Below, one piece after another: positions 25,233-34,388 of a DNA stretch of 64,000 nucleotides; position 1 is the stretch's first letter; every line of letters begins with the position of its first letter. Where the stretch lies: assembly GCF_013618625.1 (NCBI RefSeq), contig NZ_JABRWO010000010.1, positions 1 to 64,000 of the forward strand, in the 5' to 3' direction. The position numbers were made by a program, and so were the translations under genes. The notes under the pieces are model-generated. The model was not told where the DNA came from. It ran no database searches and worked only from the letters and a program-made list of their open reading frames with translations. The DNA is from Bremerella alba. Lineage in GTDB: Bacteria > Planctomycetota > Planctomycetia > Pirellulales > Pirellulaceae.

Positions 25233-26174
25233 ATGGAATGGATGCAATCCTCGGAAATGGCTAGGAGCCGCGCCTTCTGCGCAAGCGGAATCGTGCTGGG
25301 GTCGCTTATGCTAGCAGTTCTCGGTGGATGCAGTACCTTCAGTCAGGCCAACGCGTCGCACCAAAAAATCGTTCAGGCTCGTCAATTGACGCAGCGTGGT
25401 GTTCAAGCAATGCACCGCGACGACTGGGAGAATGCCGAAAAACTTCTGGCCGAAGCCAAGAAGAACGCCCCCTACGATCTTCAGGCGCGGATGCATTACG
25501 CCGATACACTTTGGATGACCGGCAAGCAAACCGAAGCGATCTCGGAATTGGAATCGGCCCTTGCGTTGGGAAGTGACGATCCTGATCTGCACGCACGAAT
25601 CGGACGGATGTATCTCGATTCGGACGACCCGACCAAAGCTCATATTTCCGCGAATAGAGCGATCGAGTGCGATCCCAAGTATGCACCTGCATGGCAGCTT
25701 CAAGGAGACCTGGCATTAGTGCGAAGGGATTTCAATTCGGCGAAGCTGTGCTACATTCGCGCTGCTACCAACAGTGAAGCGGCCAACCGCGACGTCCAGT
25801 TGCGACTTGCATCGACCTATCGGCAATTGGGACAGCCGAGCCAAGCGCTAGTTTGTATTTCGATGGTCCGACAAGCAGAGTTCGGCCATCGCTTGCCGGC
25901 GGATGTGGGAGTCGAGCAGGCCTTGGCTTACCGAGATCTCGGTAGGCATCTTGATGCGGCCGATTGTCTCGCTGAACTGGCCGAGACAAATGAGATGACT
26001 GCCGACCTGCTTTTTACCTGGGCCGAGTGTGAAGTCGCCGCCGGCAGGTTGGCTCGCGCCGAGTACGCGGCCAATTCGGCCTTGCAGGTCAATCCGCAAC
26101 ACGCTTCGGCTTTACAGTTAGTCGGACGCCTACCGGTATTTCGACAGCAAGCCCAACAAGCGATGCGGCGATAG
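25233..26174 (+). CDS. TPR-repeat lipoprotein
   Basis: A 313-residue predicted lipoprotein. The signal sequence (IVLGSLMLAVLGGC) ends in a lipobox LGGC, with the acylated Cys near residue 33. The rest is a run of TPR units (QRGVQAMHRDDWENAEKLLA, ISELESALALGSDDPDLHAR, CLAELAETNEMTADLLFTW). It probably acts as a periplasmic or outer-membrane-attached protein-binding scaffold, similar to NlpI or PilW in architecture, though no partner gene is adjacent. It is divergent from the hypothetical gene at 24.6-25.0 kb. Confidence 0.85.
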   Translation: MEWMQSSEMARSRAFCASGIVLGSLMLAVLGGCSTFSQANASHQKIVQARQLTQRGVQAMHRDDWENAEKLLAEAKKNAPYDLQARMHYADTLWMTGKQTEAISELESALALGSDDPDLHARIGRMYLDSDDPTKAHISANRAIECDPKYAPAWQLQGDLALVRRDFNSAKLCYIRAATNSEAANRDVQLRLASTYRQLGQPSQALVCISMVRQAEFGHRLPADVGVEQALAYRDLGRHLDAADCLAELAETNEMTADLLFTWAECEVAAGRLARAEYAANSALQVNPQHASALQLVGRLPVFRQQAQQAMRR

Positions 26175-26374
26175 GCTCGCAGCGCGTACAGGGAACGATT
26201 GTGCCGGTTATGTCGGTCGCTCGGCCTCGCTTTTCGCAAGTCGTGCTGCCGGGTGTGGCAAACCGTCACCATGGTTTGACTTCACCAACATGCGCTCTAG
26301 GTTTTCAAGACCAAGCCACGGACCTCTGATCCGTAAAACGCATAGAAGAAGACTGACTGTCGGAGATGTCTACG

Positions 26375-26614
26375 ATGAATCAACCTGTGCCCGCAACGAC
26401 GACTCCTTTTGTCGACCGACGTGGACCTCGAATGCCGGGCGAAACGCCAGTCTTCGAGCGTCGCCAGTTCACCAATAGCCACGAGGGATTGTCCCCTGGT
26501 GCCCAGGAATTGGCCATGGCGATCGACGAGTACAAGCTACGCAATCGTCGCCGATTCATCACGTATGAAGAGATGTACGAGATTATCTCCGGTTTGGGAT
26601 ATTCCCAAATCTAA
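26375..26614 (+). CDS. Small conserved-looking hypothetical protein, 79 residues
   Basis: Not recognised. It has a Pro/Arg-rich N-terminal half (FVDRRGPRMPGETPVFERRQF) and a helical C-terminal half (SPGAQELAMAIDEYKLRNRR, then YEEMYEIISGLGYSQI). No membrane segment or Cys. ATG 26375 is preferred over ATG 26366, because GGAG (26362-26365) then sits nine bases upstream. A TTGACT at 26276 could be part of its promoter. The stop overlaps that of the convergent App1-type gene (CTAA at 26611-26614). Confidence 0.65.
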   Translation: MNQPVPATTTPFVDRRGPRMPGETPVFERRQFTNSHEGLSPGAQELAMAIDEYKLRNRRRFITYEEMYEIISGLGYSQI

Positions 26615-27813
26615 GGCGGCGGCAAAGACTTTCCGTCACCATTGGCCTCCGCAGGTAAGAACTGAGCGGAGGTCGGTAGGTCATACTCTTGTAGCTGCGA
26701 AGGGCAGGTAAATCGCTGCCACTTCTCTTGCGGTACTCGTTTGAATGCTTGGGCAAAACGCTGATCGCTGGACTTCTTACCTCCCAGGTCGCGAATGAAA
26801 ATTTTCACGACTTGATCAGGGAACTTGCGAGCCATCACACCGTAGGTTTCCGGGTCTTTTTCTCCGGAATCCCCGACCAATACGAATTTGCGATCGGGGA
26901 AAGTCCGCAGCAATTGCTTGATCGCCTTACGCTTTCCCCATCGCCGTGCGATGAACAATTGCAGTACCGTTGGATCGCGAAAGCGGACGCTCTTCATATG
27001 GAATGAACCGTCCGGCAAACCTTGATCGCGAAAGAGATCTGACAGTGGTTCAAACAGTTGCCAAGGGCTGCTGGTGACGTAATGAAATGCGGCTCCTTGC
27101 TGCTGCCATTTCTGGTATAGAGGGACCATGCCGGGCACAGTGGCAAACTCGTGCAGAAAGGTATTGGCCAGCATATCCTTTCGCGTGGCGACCTGGGTAT
27201 GTTTGACGGTGTCGTCAATGTCCGAGATGATCGAGACCCCATGGTGATCGATCAGCTTCACCAGGCCTTCCAACGGGGTCGCCACGTCGAACTGGGAATG
27301 AATCGCATAGCGGACATGCCGAGTCGCCCCCACCGTCATCGCAATGGTATCGACATCTTCGTTGGGAATGAGAATCGTTCCGCGGAACTGGCCATTCTTT
27401 TTGGACTTACCGCGCAGCTGATAGGTTTTGTCGCCGATTTTAACGGCGATCTGCTTGCCACCGTGCTGATAAACAGTGAAGCCTAAGATCCGCTGCTTAA
27501 AGACGCTGGTCTCGAGTTGTTCTTGGGTGGCCCCCATCAAACGCGCCAGAACACGGATCATGATCTTGCGGGGAAGGTTCTCCGGCACTGCCTCGAAAAC
27601 ACTTCCATGGACCTGTAATATCCACCCACTTTGATCAGGAGCCGGATAGGCATAGGAAGGGTAGAGCACAACGCGCTCGGTGTCCTTCAAATTGCTGAGG
27701 GCAGTCTCATCAGGAAACATGCGCTGCCTGCCATGGGCCTCCAAATCAAGAAACGATAGCGGCATCGTCCCCTTCGCCACTGAGTTGTCCGTCCTGCGAG
27801 GGGGCTTAGCCAT
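26611..27813 (-). CDS. DUF2183/App1-type phosphatase domain protein
   Basis: About 400 residues. The C-terminal half (about 190-370) matches the DUF2183/App1 phosphatidate-phosphatase catalytic domain: the HAD-like nucleophile motif SDIDDTVKHT, the VTSSPWQLFEPL and SFHMKSVRFRD segments, and the downstream LVGDSGEKDPETYG. The N-terminal half (YPSYAYPAPDQSGWILQVHG) is an associated beta-rich domain. Fungal App1 dephosphorylates phosphatidate; bacterial substrates are not established. ATG 27813 is chosen because residues upstream (to 28053) have no coherent pattern. A TAGAAT lies six bases before this ATG, which would suit a leaderless transcript. Confidence 0.85.
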   Translation of the reverse strand: MAKPPRRTDNSVAKGTMPLSFLDLEAHGRQRMFPDETALSNLKDTERVVLYPSYAYPAPDQSGWILQVHGSVFEAVPENLPRKIMIRVLARLMGATQEQLETSVFKQRILGFTVYQHGGKQIAVKIGDKTYQLRGKSKKNGQFRGTILIPNEDVDTIAMTVGATRHVRYAIHSQFDVATPLEGLVKLIDHHGVSIISDIDDTVKHTQVATRKDMLANTFLHEFATVPGMVPLYQKWQQQGAAFHYVTSSPWQLFEPLSDLFRDQGLPDGSFHMKSVRFRDPTVLQLFIARRWGKRKAIKQLLRTFPDRKFVLVGDSGEKDPETYGVMARKFPDQVVKIFIRDLGGKKSSDQRFAQAFKRVPQEKWQRFTCPSQLQEYDLPTSAQFLPAEANGDGKSLPPP

Positions 27814-28155
27814 TTCGCATTCTAACGTAAGCAGAGCGTTCCTTGCAGCGATCCTTAGGAGAAAGTTTTGGCAACGGGCGGTTGATTTTCCTTTTCCGGG
27901 ATCAATTGGGCATTCTAGGGGGTGATTCGCCGCGAAGCGACCAATCTTACGGTCTTCCGTCTCGGGAAGTCTTAACGATTTGGTCATACTTTCGGAGCAT
28001 GATTCGCCCACCGAATAGCCCTCTTCGCTAAAGCACCGCGAAGACGAATCCATTGCAAGCAGAGGTCAGCAGCTGGTCGCTGTGAAGTGAATCGCATCAA
28101 TCCGGGCGGCATGCTCTCAACGGAACTTCAGTGGCTCGACCTGGATAAAGAGGTG
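27814..28155. other. 342-base intergenic region
   Basis: Between the di-haem peroxidase-like gene and the App1-type gene, both on the minus strand. No terminator or gene is apparent. The only signal noted is TAGAAT directly before the App1-type ATG. Confidence 0.45.
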
Positions 28156-29211
28156 TTACTCCGGCAACTTCGGCTTCTCGATCTGGGGATAGACTTTGCT
28201 GCGAAGTCCTTCCCGGAGGAACGTCACGAGTGCTTTTTTCTCCGCCGGTGTGAGTTTGAGGGGGACGATATGTGGATCGAGGTTTGGGTTTTTCCCGCCC
28301 CCTTCGCTGTAGAAGTCGACAACTTCTTCGAGCGTCGCCTTGCTGCCGTCGTGAAAGTAAGGGGCCGTTAAAGCCAGGTCACGTAGCAAGGGAGTTCGAA
28401 ACCTGCCGACGTCTTGGGATTTGCCAGAGTGCCTGGCTAGGCCACGATCCTGGGTTGTGCCGTTGAGTCCCGTGCCGATGTTGTGGAATTTATGGTCGGT
28501 ATAGATCTTGGCGATATGGCAGTTGCCGCAGTTCGCTTTGCCAAAAAAAATACTACTGCCGCGACCGATTTCTCCTTCGAGTGCATTGGCATGGCCACCG
28601 CGAAAGCGATCGTAGGTGGTTTCGCCCGCGACTAGAGTCCTTTGAAACGTGGCCAGACACTTAGCCACATTCTGAGCCGTGACACCGTCAGCAAAGATCG
28701 CTTGAAATTGCGATCGGTAGCCGTCGATACTATCAAGGCGATTTTCCAGTTCATCTAACGCCATGTCCATTTCGGCAGGGTTGGCCATGGGAGCCAGAGC
28801 TTGCTCTTCCAGCGAAGCGGCGCGACCGTCCCAGAAGAAGGTTCGATGTAGCCCCACGTTCACCACACTGGGGACGTTTCGCGTAGTGAGTTCTTGGTGT
28901 GCTCCCGGCGAGAATTTCCGGTCGTCGGCCCAGCCTTTATGCGGGTCGTGACAACTAGCACAACTAACGGAGCGGTTGCCTGAAAGTCGAGGGTCGAAGA
29001 AGAGTTGCTTTCCTAGCTCAACCTTCTCAGCGGACATGGGGTTGTCTTCTGGAACGATAATCCAGTCGATCCCAAGTGGTACATCGCTGAAATAAGTCGC
29101 TTGCGCGCAAAGCGAACCAGGCACTTCGAGAGCGAATAGTAAGATCGATAACAGGAACAGTCGAAGCATGGCCACAATAGCAAGTCGAATAGGCGAGAGC
29201 GTCTCGTTCAT
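28156..29211 (-). CDS. Di-haem cytochrome c peroxidase / MauG family protein
   Basis: An exported protein of about 351 residues with a signal peptide (LFLLSILLFALEVPGSLCAQ). Two c-haem sites are visible: CASCHDP near residue 87 and CGNCHIA near 230, the layout of the CcpA/MauG family. The conserved pattern after the first haem (RNVPSVVNVGLHRTFFWDGR) is typical, as are SLEEQALAPMANPAEM and PYFHDGSKATLEEVVDFYS. In characterised members the enzyme reduces H2O2 or oxidises protein substrates in the periplasm. ATG 29211 follows the deoC stop by 31 bases; a longer start at 29427 would overlap deoC by about 185 bases. It may be co-transcribed with deoC, though the functions are unrelated. Confidence 0.9.
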   Translation of the reverse strand: MNETLSPIRLAIVAMLRLFLLSILLFALEVPGSLCAQATYFSDVPLGIDWIIVPEDNPMSAEKVELGKQLFFDPRLSGNRSVSCASCHDPHKGWADDRKFSPGAHQELTTRNVPSVVNVGLHRTFFWDGRAASLEEQALAPMANPAEMDMALDELENRLDSIDGYRSQFQAIFADGVTAQNVAKCLATFQRTLVAGETTYDRFRGGHANALEGEIGRGSSIFFGKANCGNCHIAKIYTDHKFHNIGTGLNGTTQDRGLARHSGKSQDVGRFRTPLLRDLALTAPYFHDGSKATLEEVVDFYSEGGGKNPNLDPHIVPLKLTPAEKKALVTFLREGLRSKVYPQIEKPKLPE

Positions 29212-29242
29212 TCTACCAAGCCACCCCTGGTCGAGGCGAGCG

Positions 29243-30010
29243 TTAGTATCCACCCCCTCCGAGCTTCCCACTAGCACCGGAGTCGTCTTTTCCGTATGCA
29301 TCGAGGATCTGCGCCGTGGCACTGGCACCGCAACGTGATGCCCCGAGTTCTCGTGCTCGCAAGAGACCTGGCAGGTCACGCACGCCACCAGCTGCTTTGA
29401 CTTGAACCTTTTCGGATACGGCTTCACGCATAAGTTTTAGGTCGTGCTCGGTTGCACCTTGGTAGTTGTATCCACCCTCGGCCTGTTTGACGAAGCCAAA
29501 GCCAGTGGAAGTCTTCACCCAATCAGCTCCGACGGCTTCGCAGATTTGACAAAGCTTCTGTTTGAGGGCATCCCCATCGAGTCCGCCTCCGCCGCTCGAT
29601 AGAAAATCGTTTTCGATGATGACCTTGACCTGGGCACCGTGCTTATGGGCTTCGCTGCAAACGGCTTGGATGTCCTGCTGCACGTAATCCCAGTCGCCAC
29701 TTAAGGCCTTGCCGATGTTGATCACCATGTCGATTTCTGTAGCACCGTCCAGGCAGGCCTGCTGTGTTTCGTATCGTTTGACCTCGGTGAGGTTGCTGCC
29801 ATGGGGGAACCCGATGACCGTTCCTACCATCACGCCGCTACCTTGAAGCAGTTGGGCTGCGCGGCGGACATAGTAAGGCTTGATGCAGACCGACGCGACT
29901 TGATATTGAATCGCGGCCTGACAACCGGCTTCAAGCTGCTCGTCCGTCATGGTCGGGTGCAGCAGTGAATGGTCGATCATCTTGGCCAGTTCTTCGTAGC
30001 TAGGTTGCAT
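29243..30010 (-). CDS. deoC: Deoxyribose-phosphate aldolase DeoC
   Basis: A class I aldolase that splits 2-deoxyribose-5-phosphate into glyceraldehyde-3-phosphate and acetaldehyde in deoxynucleoside catabolism. The 255-residue product matches the TIM-barrel family. Seen are DHSLLHP, VCIKPYYV, GTVIGFPHG, IDMVINIG (with the catalytic Asp), the Schiff-base segment WVKTSTGFG and VKAAGGVRD. Other deo genes are absent here. GGAAGG lies eight bases before the ATG. A short hydrophilic C-terminal extension (DDSGASGKLGGGGY) follows the barrel. Confidence 0.96.
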   Translation of the reverse strand: MQPSYEELAKMIDHSLLHPTMTDEQLEAGCQAAIQYQVASVCIKPYYVRRAAQLLQGSGVMVGTVIGFPHGSNLTEVKRYETQQACLDGATEIDMVINIGKALSGDWDYVQQDIQAVCSEAHKHGAQVKVIIENDFLSSGGGGLDGDALKQKLCQICEAVGADWVKTSTGFGFVKQAEGGYNYQGATEHDLKLMREAVSEKVQVKAAGGVRDLPGLLRARELGASRCGASATAQILDAYGKDDSGASGKLGGGGY

Positions 30011-30175
30011 GGGGGATCCTTCCTTGATTTGCCGAGAGGACGCGAATCACGCTAGTGTAATGGATTTGACCAGGCGGCGACTGCGAGACAACGTTTGCAT
30101 GGCCGATTTTGCGCATGGTATCTTAGATGAAGAGTATCCCCTGAAAAGCCGTAAACTGTAGGACATTGAGCAGCA

Positions 30176-30598
30176 ATGGCGGAAAACAAAACGACACCGA
30201 CCAAGGTCAGCGCTGCGAAGTACATCGACGCGTTGGAAGATCCACAGCAGAAGAAAGACTGCAAGCAGTTAGCGAAGATGATGCGAGCCGCCACTGGCGA
30301 ACGCCCCGTGATGTGGGGACCCAGCATCGTGGGTTTCGGCACGTATCACTATAAGTATGCTTCGGGACGCGAAGGGGACATCATGATCGTCGGATTCGCT
30401 CCGCGCAAGAATCAGATCAGCTTGTACCTGACGTGCGACATCCAGCAAATGGCCCCGATTCTAGCGAAGCTCGGGAAGCACAAGACAGGCAAGGGGTGTC
30501 TCTACATCAAGCGGTTAGCGGATGTCGACCAGGAAGTGCTTAAGCAGATGATCGAACTGGGAATCGAGGAAGTCGAGCAAAAGCACTCCGTCAAGTAA
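30176..30598 (+). CDS. DUF1801 (YdhG-like) domain protein
   Basis: A 140-residue soluble protein of the YdhG/DUF1801 family: VSAAKYIDAL, RPVMWGPSIVGFGTYHY, IMIVGFAPRKNQISLYL and the closing LKQMIELGIEE. The family has an alpha/beta fold with no proven activity; some members are annotated as iron-chaperone-like or as regulators. It is divergent from deoC with 165 bases between, and convergent with the first GTPase gene four bases downstream. Confidence 0.85.
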   Translation: MAENKTTPTKVSAAKYIDALEDPQQKKDCKQLAKMMRAATGERPVMWGPSIVGFGTYHYKYASGREGDIMIVGFAPRKNQISLYLTCDIQQMAPILAKLGKHKTGKGCLYIKRLADVDQEVLKQMIELGIEEVEQKHSVK

Positions 30599-30602
30599 CG
30601 CT

Positions 30603-32033
30603 CTATTTCTCGCCGCCTGAATGTCGGTTCAAATGCAGCTTTTTCTGAATCTCTTCCTTCAAACCCTGAACCACTGACTTCTTGTCGGTCTCTTCCAAGA
30701 TTCGCTTCACGACGGTCTTGGGGCCTTCGTCACCCCAACTGGCACCGTGCTCGAAGTAATACTTGGCCGCTTTGCCGACGATGTAGCTGCCGTAGCCTGC
30801 TGCGCCTCCTTGAGGGACGGCGGTCAGTACGGTGCCCCAGCCGAGGGTGAGCGTTTTTACGACTGAGCTTAACGCGTGGGTACCCAGTTCCGCAGTGATG
30901 GTCCAGCCAGCTGCCTGAAGGATGCTGGTGGCCAGTTTTTCGATATTCGACCAAGTCATCTCAATGCCATAGATATGGGCCAAGGCCCTCAGCATGGCGA
31001 CATCGACGGCGCTACCACCCAACACATCGAAGATCGGGGCCGGGTTCACGGCCACGGCGGTCGCTTTCACGACAGCAAAGCTCCAGATCGTTTGGTTGGC
31101 GCGATTCTCGCGAATCTTCACTTTGAGCGACGCGACCCGGTCGGACTTGTCCGCTGCGTACATGGCTGCGTTCAAGGCTAGTAGTCCGAGACCGTCTTCT
31201 TCCAGGACTTCCAGCAGACGCAGCTTCAGGTCTTCGACCTTAGGAGGAGGCGTTCGCCACTCGCTTTGTTCAGTGCCGTCGGCCTTTTGGATGATGTACT
31301 CGACTTCTTTGGGGTGAGCAGCGGTCTCGACGATACTTTCCGAAGGGATGATTCCGGCGAGACGTTGGTCGAGAATCTCTTCGAGACGCTCACGTTCTCG
31401 CGGCGAGTATTGGTCGATTTTGTTGAGGACGACGATGATCGGCTTGTTGACGTTGGCTAGAGACATCAATGCCGAGTATTCAATCTCGTTCATGTCCGAG
31501 TCGATCACGAACAAGATCACGTCGGCCTGACGAGCGGTGTCCTGGGCCATTTCACCACGATCGGCCCCGCCCACTTCGTTTATGCCAGGCGTATCGATCA
31601 GCACGACTTCGCTATCGGCAAGACCGGGAATGCGGTATCCGGCACCATCCCAGGCAACGTGCCACACTTCCTTGGTCCATCCCCCTTGGATATCGACCTG
31701 CGTGACAGCCTTGCCGACCAAAGCATTGATCAAAGCCGACTTGCCGGTGCTGATTTCACCGAAGACGACGATCTCGACTCGGCCGCTGGTCAGCTTTGTT
31801 TCCATGTTCTGGAGCTGACCCAGGTCTCGCCGCAATAGCTCTTTTTCTTGATCGCTGCAGCCACGGAACCGGTCGAGTGTATGACGCACCGACTGCAGCG
31901 CATCGACGTAACGACGATCGTCGGCAGACATCGACTCGCGCGTGGCCTCGGCGGTGGCGACGCCGGAATCGACGGCAGCGTCGGTCGTTGGCGGCAGATC
32001 AGGGGTAAGGTTGTCGTTACTTTCGTTCGACAT
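30603..32033 (-). CDS. Era/dynamin-like GTPase with DUF697 membrane domain (1)
   Basis: About 476 residues. The GTPase core has G1 FGEISTGKSALIN (P-loop 92-99), G3 DTPG (147-150) and G4 NKID (204-207). A preceding helical segment (about 35-85) and a C-terminal region with hydrophobic helices (about 370-450: ALAHIYGIEMTWSNIEKLA, then GWGTVLTAVPQGGAAGYGSY) fit the DUF697 YcjF-like module. Such proteins resemble bacterial dynamin-type or YcjX/YcjF membrane GTPases. ATG 32033 overlaps the upstream paralogue's stop by 17 bases. The longer reading from 32174 has no family support. Its role in membrane remodelling is inference. Confidence 0.85.
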   Translation of the reverse strand: MSNESNDNLTPDLPPTTDAAVDSGVATAEATRESMSADDRRYVDALQSVRHTLDRFRGCSDQEKELLRRDLGQLQNMETKLTSGRVEIVVFGEISTGKSALINALVGKAVTQVDIQGGWTKEVWHVAWDGAGYRIPGLADSEVVLIDTPGINEVGGADRGEMAQDTARQADVILFVIDSDMNEIEYSALMSLANVNKPIIVVLNKIDQYSPRERERLEEILDQRLAGIIPSESIVETAAHPKEVEYIIQKADGTEQSEWRTPPPKVEDLKLRLLEVLEEDGLGLLALNAAMYAADKSDRVASLKVKIRENRANQTIWSFAVVKATAVAVNPAPIFDVLGGSAVDVAMLRALAHIYGIEMTWSNIEKLATSILQAAGWTITAELGTHALSSVVKTLTLGWGTVLTAVPQGGAAGYGSYIVGKAAKYYFEHGASWGDEGPKTVVKRILEETDKKSVVQGLKEEIQKKLHLNRHSGGEK

Positions 32034-33615
32034 AACGTTGTCGGGCTTCCTGAACCAGTTTACGCAGATATGCGGAATCGGTGACTTTGTCCCACTCGCG
32101 ACGGGCCAGACCAGCCAGACCGCCCTCAGGCTCTTGCATTCCGTGTTTGAAGTAGACCATGAAGATGTTTCCAATCCAACGGGTAACCAGGGCTATGACG
32201 ATGCCGTTGAGTAGCATGCCGGAGACGGTTCCCACGCCAGGAATGGTTTTGATCAGCGAACCAATCGCCATGGCCACCACCGGGGCTGCCATTTGCACAC
32301 CGAGATAGCCGATGAACTGCTTGCTTAGTTGACCTAACAGGCTGACGGCCACGTCCAGGTCGACCTCTTGGCGATAGATCTTGGCCAGGTCCATCACCAT
32401 CTTTGTGGAAATTGCGACTCCGGCGGCCAGTTCGACCATCGGGACTGGCAGCGGATTGGTAAACGCCGCAGCTCCACCTGAGGCCCACATGTAACGGTTC
32501 ACCAATTGATTGGCCTGGCGGTCGATCGAATCTTCGACCTCTTGCCGGGCCTTCTCGACCAGCCCGCGGGATTGGGTCAGAAGGTTGGCCAGCAGCAAGT
32601 CGGTACCATCCTTCTTAATGACCTGCATCATGCGCCGAGCCAGAGGCTCGATGCTCAGCGGCACGTCGACTTCTTCTTCGATCTCGTCGCCATCAGGCAG
32701 CACGCGAATTCGTTTGCGTTTGGTGGAACGGCTGCGAACAGAGAGGATGTCTTCGGCCTGGACAATTTCTTTGGTTTGCTGGGTAATTTGCTGCAGAAGC
32801 TTAGCCTTGTCCGGATCGGTATACCAGTCTTCCTTGTTCAGGCAGATGATGACTCGCTTGTCCATCTTGGCCAGCAGTTCCAGCAATTGAAACTCGCTAT
32901 GACGCAAGGGACCATCGACCACCAGCAATACGACATCGGCATCTTGAGCGGAATGCGTGGCGATTTCCTGATGAATGCTTCCATCGACTTCGCCGAGTCC
33001 CGGGGTGTCGATCAGCTGCACCTTGTTATTGCCAGGCCATTCGACCTTGTTGCGGCGAACGGTCGTCCCGCCGACCACGTCGGTGCTGAATGCATCGCGA
33101 CCTGCCAAGGCATTTAATAGAGAAGACTTCCCGCTGCTGATCGTACCGAAGGCGATGATCTCGAGATTGCCCCCTTCGAGCTTTTCTTCGATCCGATCGA
33201 TCATCGGGTCGACCGTCTCACGGAAATCACCGTCTGACATCTCGTCCCGGAGGTCAGAGATGTTCTCCAGGTTTTCTTTCAGCTCGGCTCGACGTTGGTC
33301 TGGCGTTAGTTCGTTGGGATTGCGATTCCGCATCTTGCGACGACGCTCTTTGCGTAACTTGGCAATTACCAGGGTCCAGATACCCCAGCCGGCAAGTCCC
33401 AGAAGCAGTGCTGCCCCCACCCCAACAAAGGAGAAATAAATCCATTTGCCGACCGGCCCGAGGTCGTTGCCTTCGCGGATAATGCCAGCAATCCAGCCGG
33501 GAACGTAGATCATGGCCAGTCCTAATAGAACAAGCAGCACGATCAGGCCAAGACCCTGGTTTTTCCACGGCTGGGGCATGGGGATTCGGTTTAATAGATG
33601 GCGAAAGAAACTCAT
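32017..33615 (-). CDS. Era/dynamin-like GTPase with DUF697 membrane domain (2)
   Basis: 532 residues. Two N-terminal membrane helices (about 21-46 and 58-84) precede a basic linker (RKERRRKMRNRNP), a helical region, and a GTPase core with G1 FGTISSGKSSLLN (156-168), G3 DTPGLGE and G4 NKED. A DUF697-like C-terminal part with further hydrophobic stretches (AAAFTNPLPVPMVELAAGVA; MAIGSLIKTIPGVGTVSGML) follows. It is a paralogue of the next gene, which lacks the N-terminal helices. The overlap and shared strand suggest a heteromeric pair. G4 is NKED rather than NKxD with Ile, still compatible with guanine recognition. Confidence 0.87.
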   Translation of the reverse strand: MSFFRHLLNRIPMPQPWKNQGLGLIVLLVLLGLAMIYVPGWIAGIIREGNDLGPVGKWIYFSFVGVGAALLLGLAGWGIWTLVIAKLRKERRRKMRNRNPNELTPDQRRAELKENLENISDLRDEMSDGDFRETVDPMIDRIEEKLEGGNLEIIAFGTISSGKSSLLNALAGRDAFSTDVVGGTTVRRNKVEWPGNNKVQLIDTPGLGEVDGSIHQEIATHSAQDADVVLLVVDGPLRHSEFQLLELLAKMDKRVIICLNKEDWYTDPDKAKLLQQITQQTKEIVQAEDILSVRSRSTKRKRIRVLPDGDEIEEEVDVPLSIEPLARRMMQVIKKDGTDLLLANLLTQSRGLVEKARQEVEDSIDRQANQLVNRYMWASGGAAAFTNPLPVPMVELAAGVAISTKMVMDLAKIYRQEVDLDVAVSLLGQLSKQFIGYLGVQMAAPVVAMAIGSLIKTIPGVGTVSGMLLNGIVIALVTRWIGNIFMVYFKHGMQEPEGGLAGLARREWDKVTDSAYLRKLVQEARQRYVERK

Positions 33616-33728
33616 GGGATAGTTTAGGTTACGCGGCAGAGGGAATCATCGCCAACCGGGGGCGCTTAGGACAAGTCGGTTTGGGGGTGATTTTGCGGGT
33701 TGTAGGGGAATTTTACGGTCAAGAAACG

Positions 33729-33760
33729 AAAAAGCGGACCGAAACACGTCCGGTCCGCTT
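33729..33760 (-). terminator. Terminator downstream of the Spy-like gene
   Basis: A 10-bp stem (33732-33741 with 33751-33760) and 9-base loop are followed on the minus strand by TTTTT. A second GC-rich inverted repeat lies between it and the gene (about 33769-33805). Confidence 0.8.
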
Positions 33761-33819
33761 CGTGAAGGAGCCGACCGACGGCGACACTTGGCCGCCGTCG
33801 GCTTGCAAAGGCGGGAAGC

Positions 33820-34317
33820 CTATTCGGCTTTATTCTTCTTTTTCTTATTCGCCCCCGGTTTCTTCTTATTGAGGCCGAGTTTCTCTTTTTGTTCTTCGGT
33901 CAGAACGCCAGCCAGCTTTTCACGGATCTTACCGTTAAACTCGGCAACCGCCTTTTGAGCTTCCTTTTGCTCGTCGGTCAGGGGAGCTTTGGCTTCGACG
34001 AATTCTCGCATGTCCTTGCCCTTGAGGCCTTTCTCTTTGGCTTCCTTCATGGCGGTCATGCGCGCTTGGCGATCTTCCTTGGTCAAACCGACGGCCTTGG
34101 TCAGTTCGTTCAGCTTAGGACCGAATTCCTTCTGGATTGCGGTGACCTTCTCTTTTTGCTCGGCACTCAGATCGAGCTTCATCACTTGAGCGAAGATACC
34201 GCGCTGCGGCGTCTTGGCTTGTTTCTTCTTCGGCTTGACTTCGTCCGCGCCTAAGGCGGTACCAACCGACAGCATCGCCACCATGGCGAACATCAACAGG
34301 GTGTGACAACGAGACAT
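33820..34317 (-). CDS. Exported Lys-rich Spy/CpxP-like protein
   Basis: About 165 residues with a signal peptide (LLMFAMVAMLSVGTALGA) and a charged helical mature part. The motif KLDLSAEQKEKVTAIQKEFG, with a second copy of the idea near LTDEQKEAQK and LTEEQKEKLG, resembles the LTxxQ-containing helical hairpins of Spy/CpxP periplasmic chaperones. The C-terminus is a Lys-rich tail (NKKKPGANKKKKNKAE). ATG 34317 gives a clean signal peptide. It is the last gene of the ECF-DUF1549-DUF1501 run, 71 bases after DUF1501, followed by a terminator. Confidence 0.75.
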   Translation of the reverse strand: MSRCHTLLMFAMVAMLSVGTALGADEVKPKKKQAKTPQRGIFAQVMKLDLSAEQKEKVTAIQKEFGPKLNELTKAVGLTKEDRQARMTAMKEAKEKGLKGKDMREFVEAKAPLTDEQKEAQKAVAEFNGKIREKLAGVLTEEQKEKLGLNKKKPGANKKKKNKAE

Positions 34318-34388
34318 ACTACAGGGACTCCGAGATTGTGAGGGGGAAAAGATACGAAGTGTGAAACGCAAAAATGCCGTCGCTTCTC

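Noticed and set aside
32506-33117. 203-codon plus-strand frame opposite the second GTPase
   Set aside because: Antisense of a gene with complete G1, G3 and G4 motifs.
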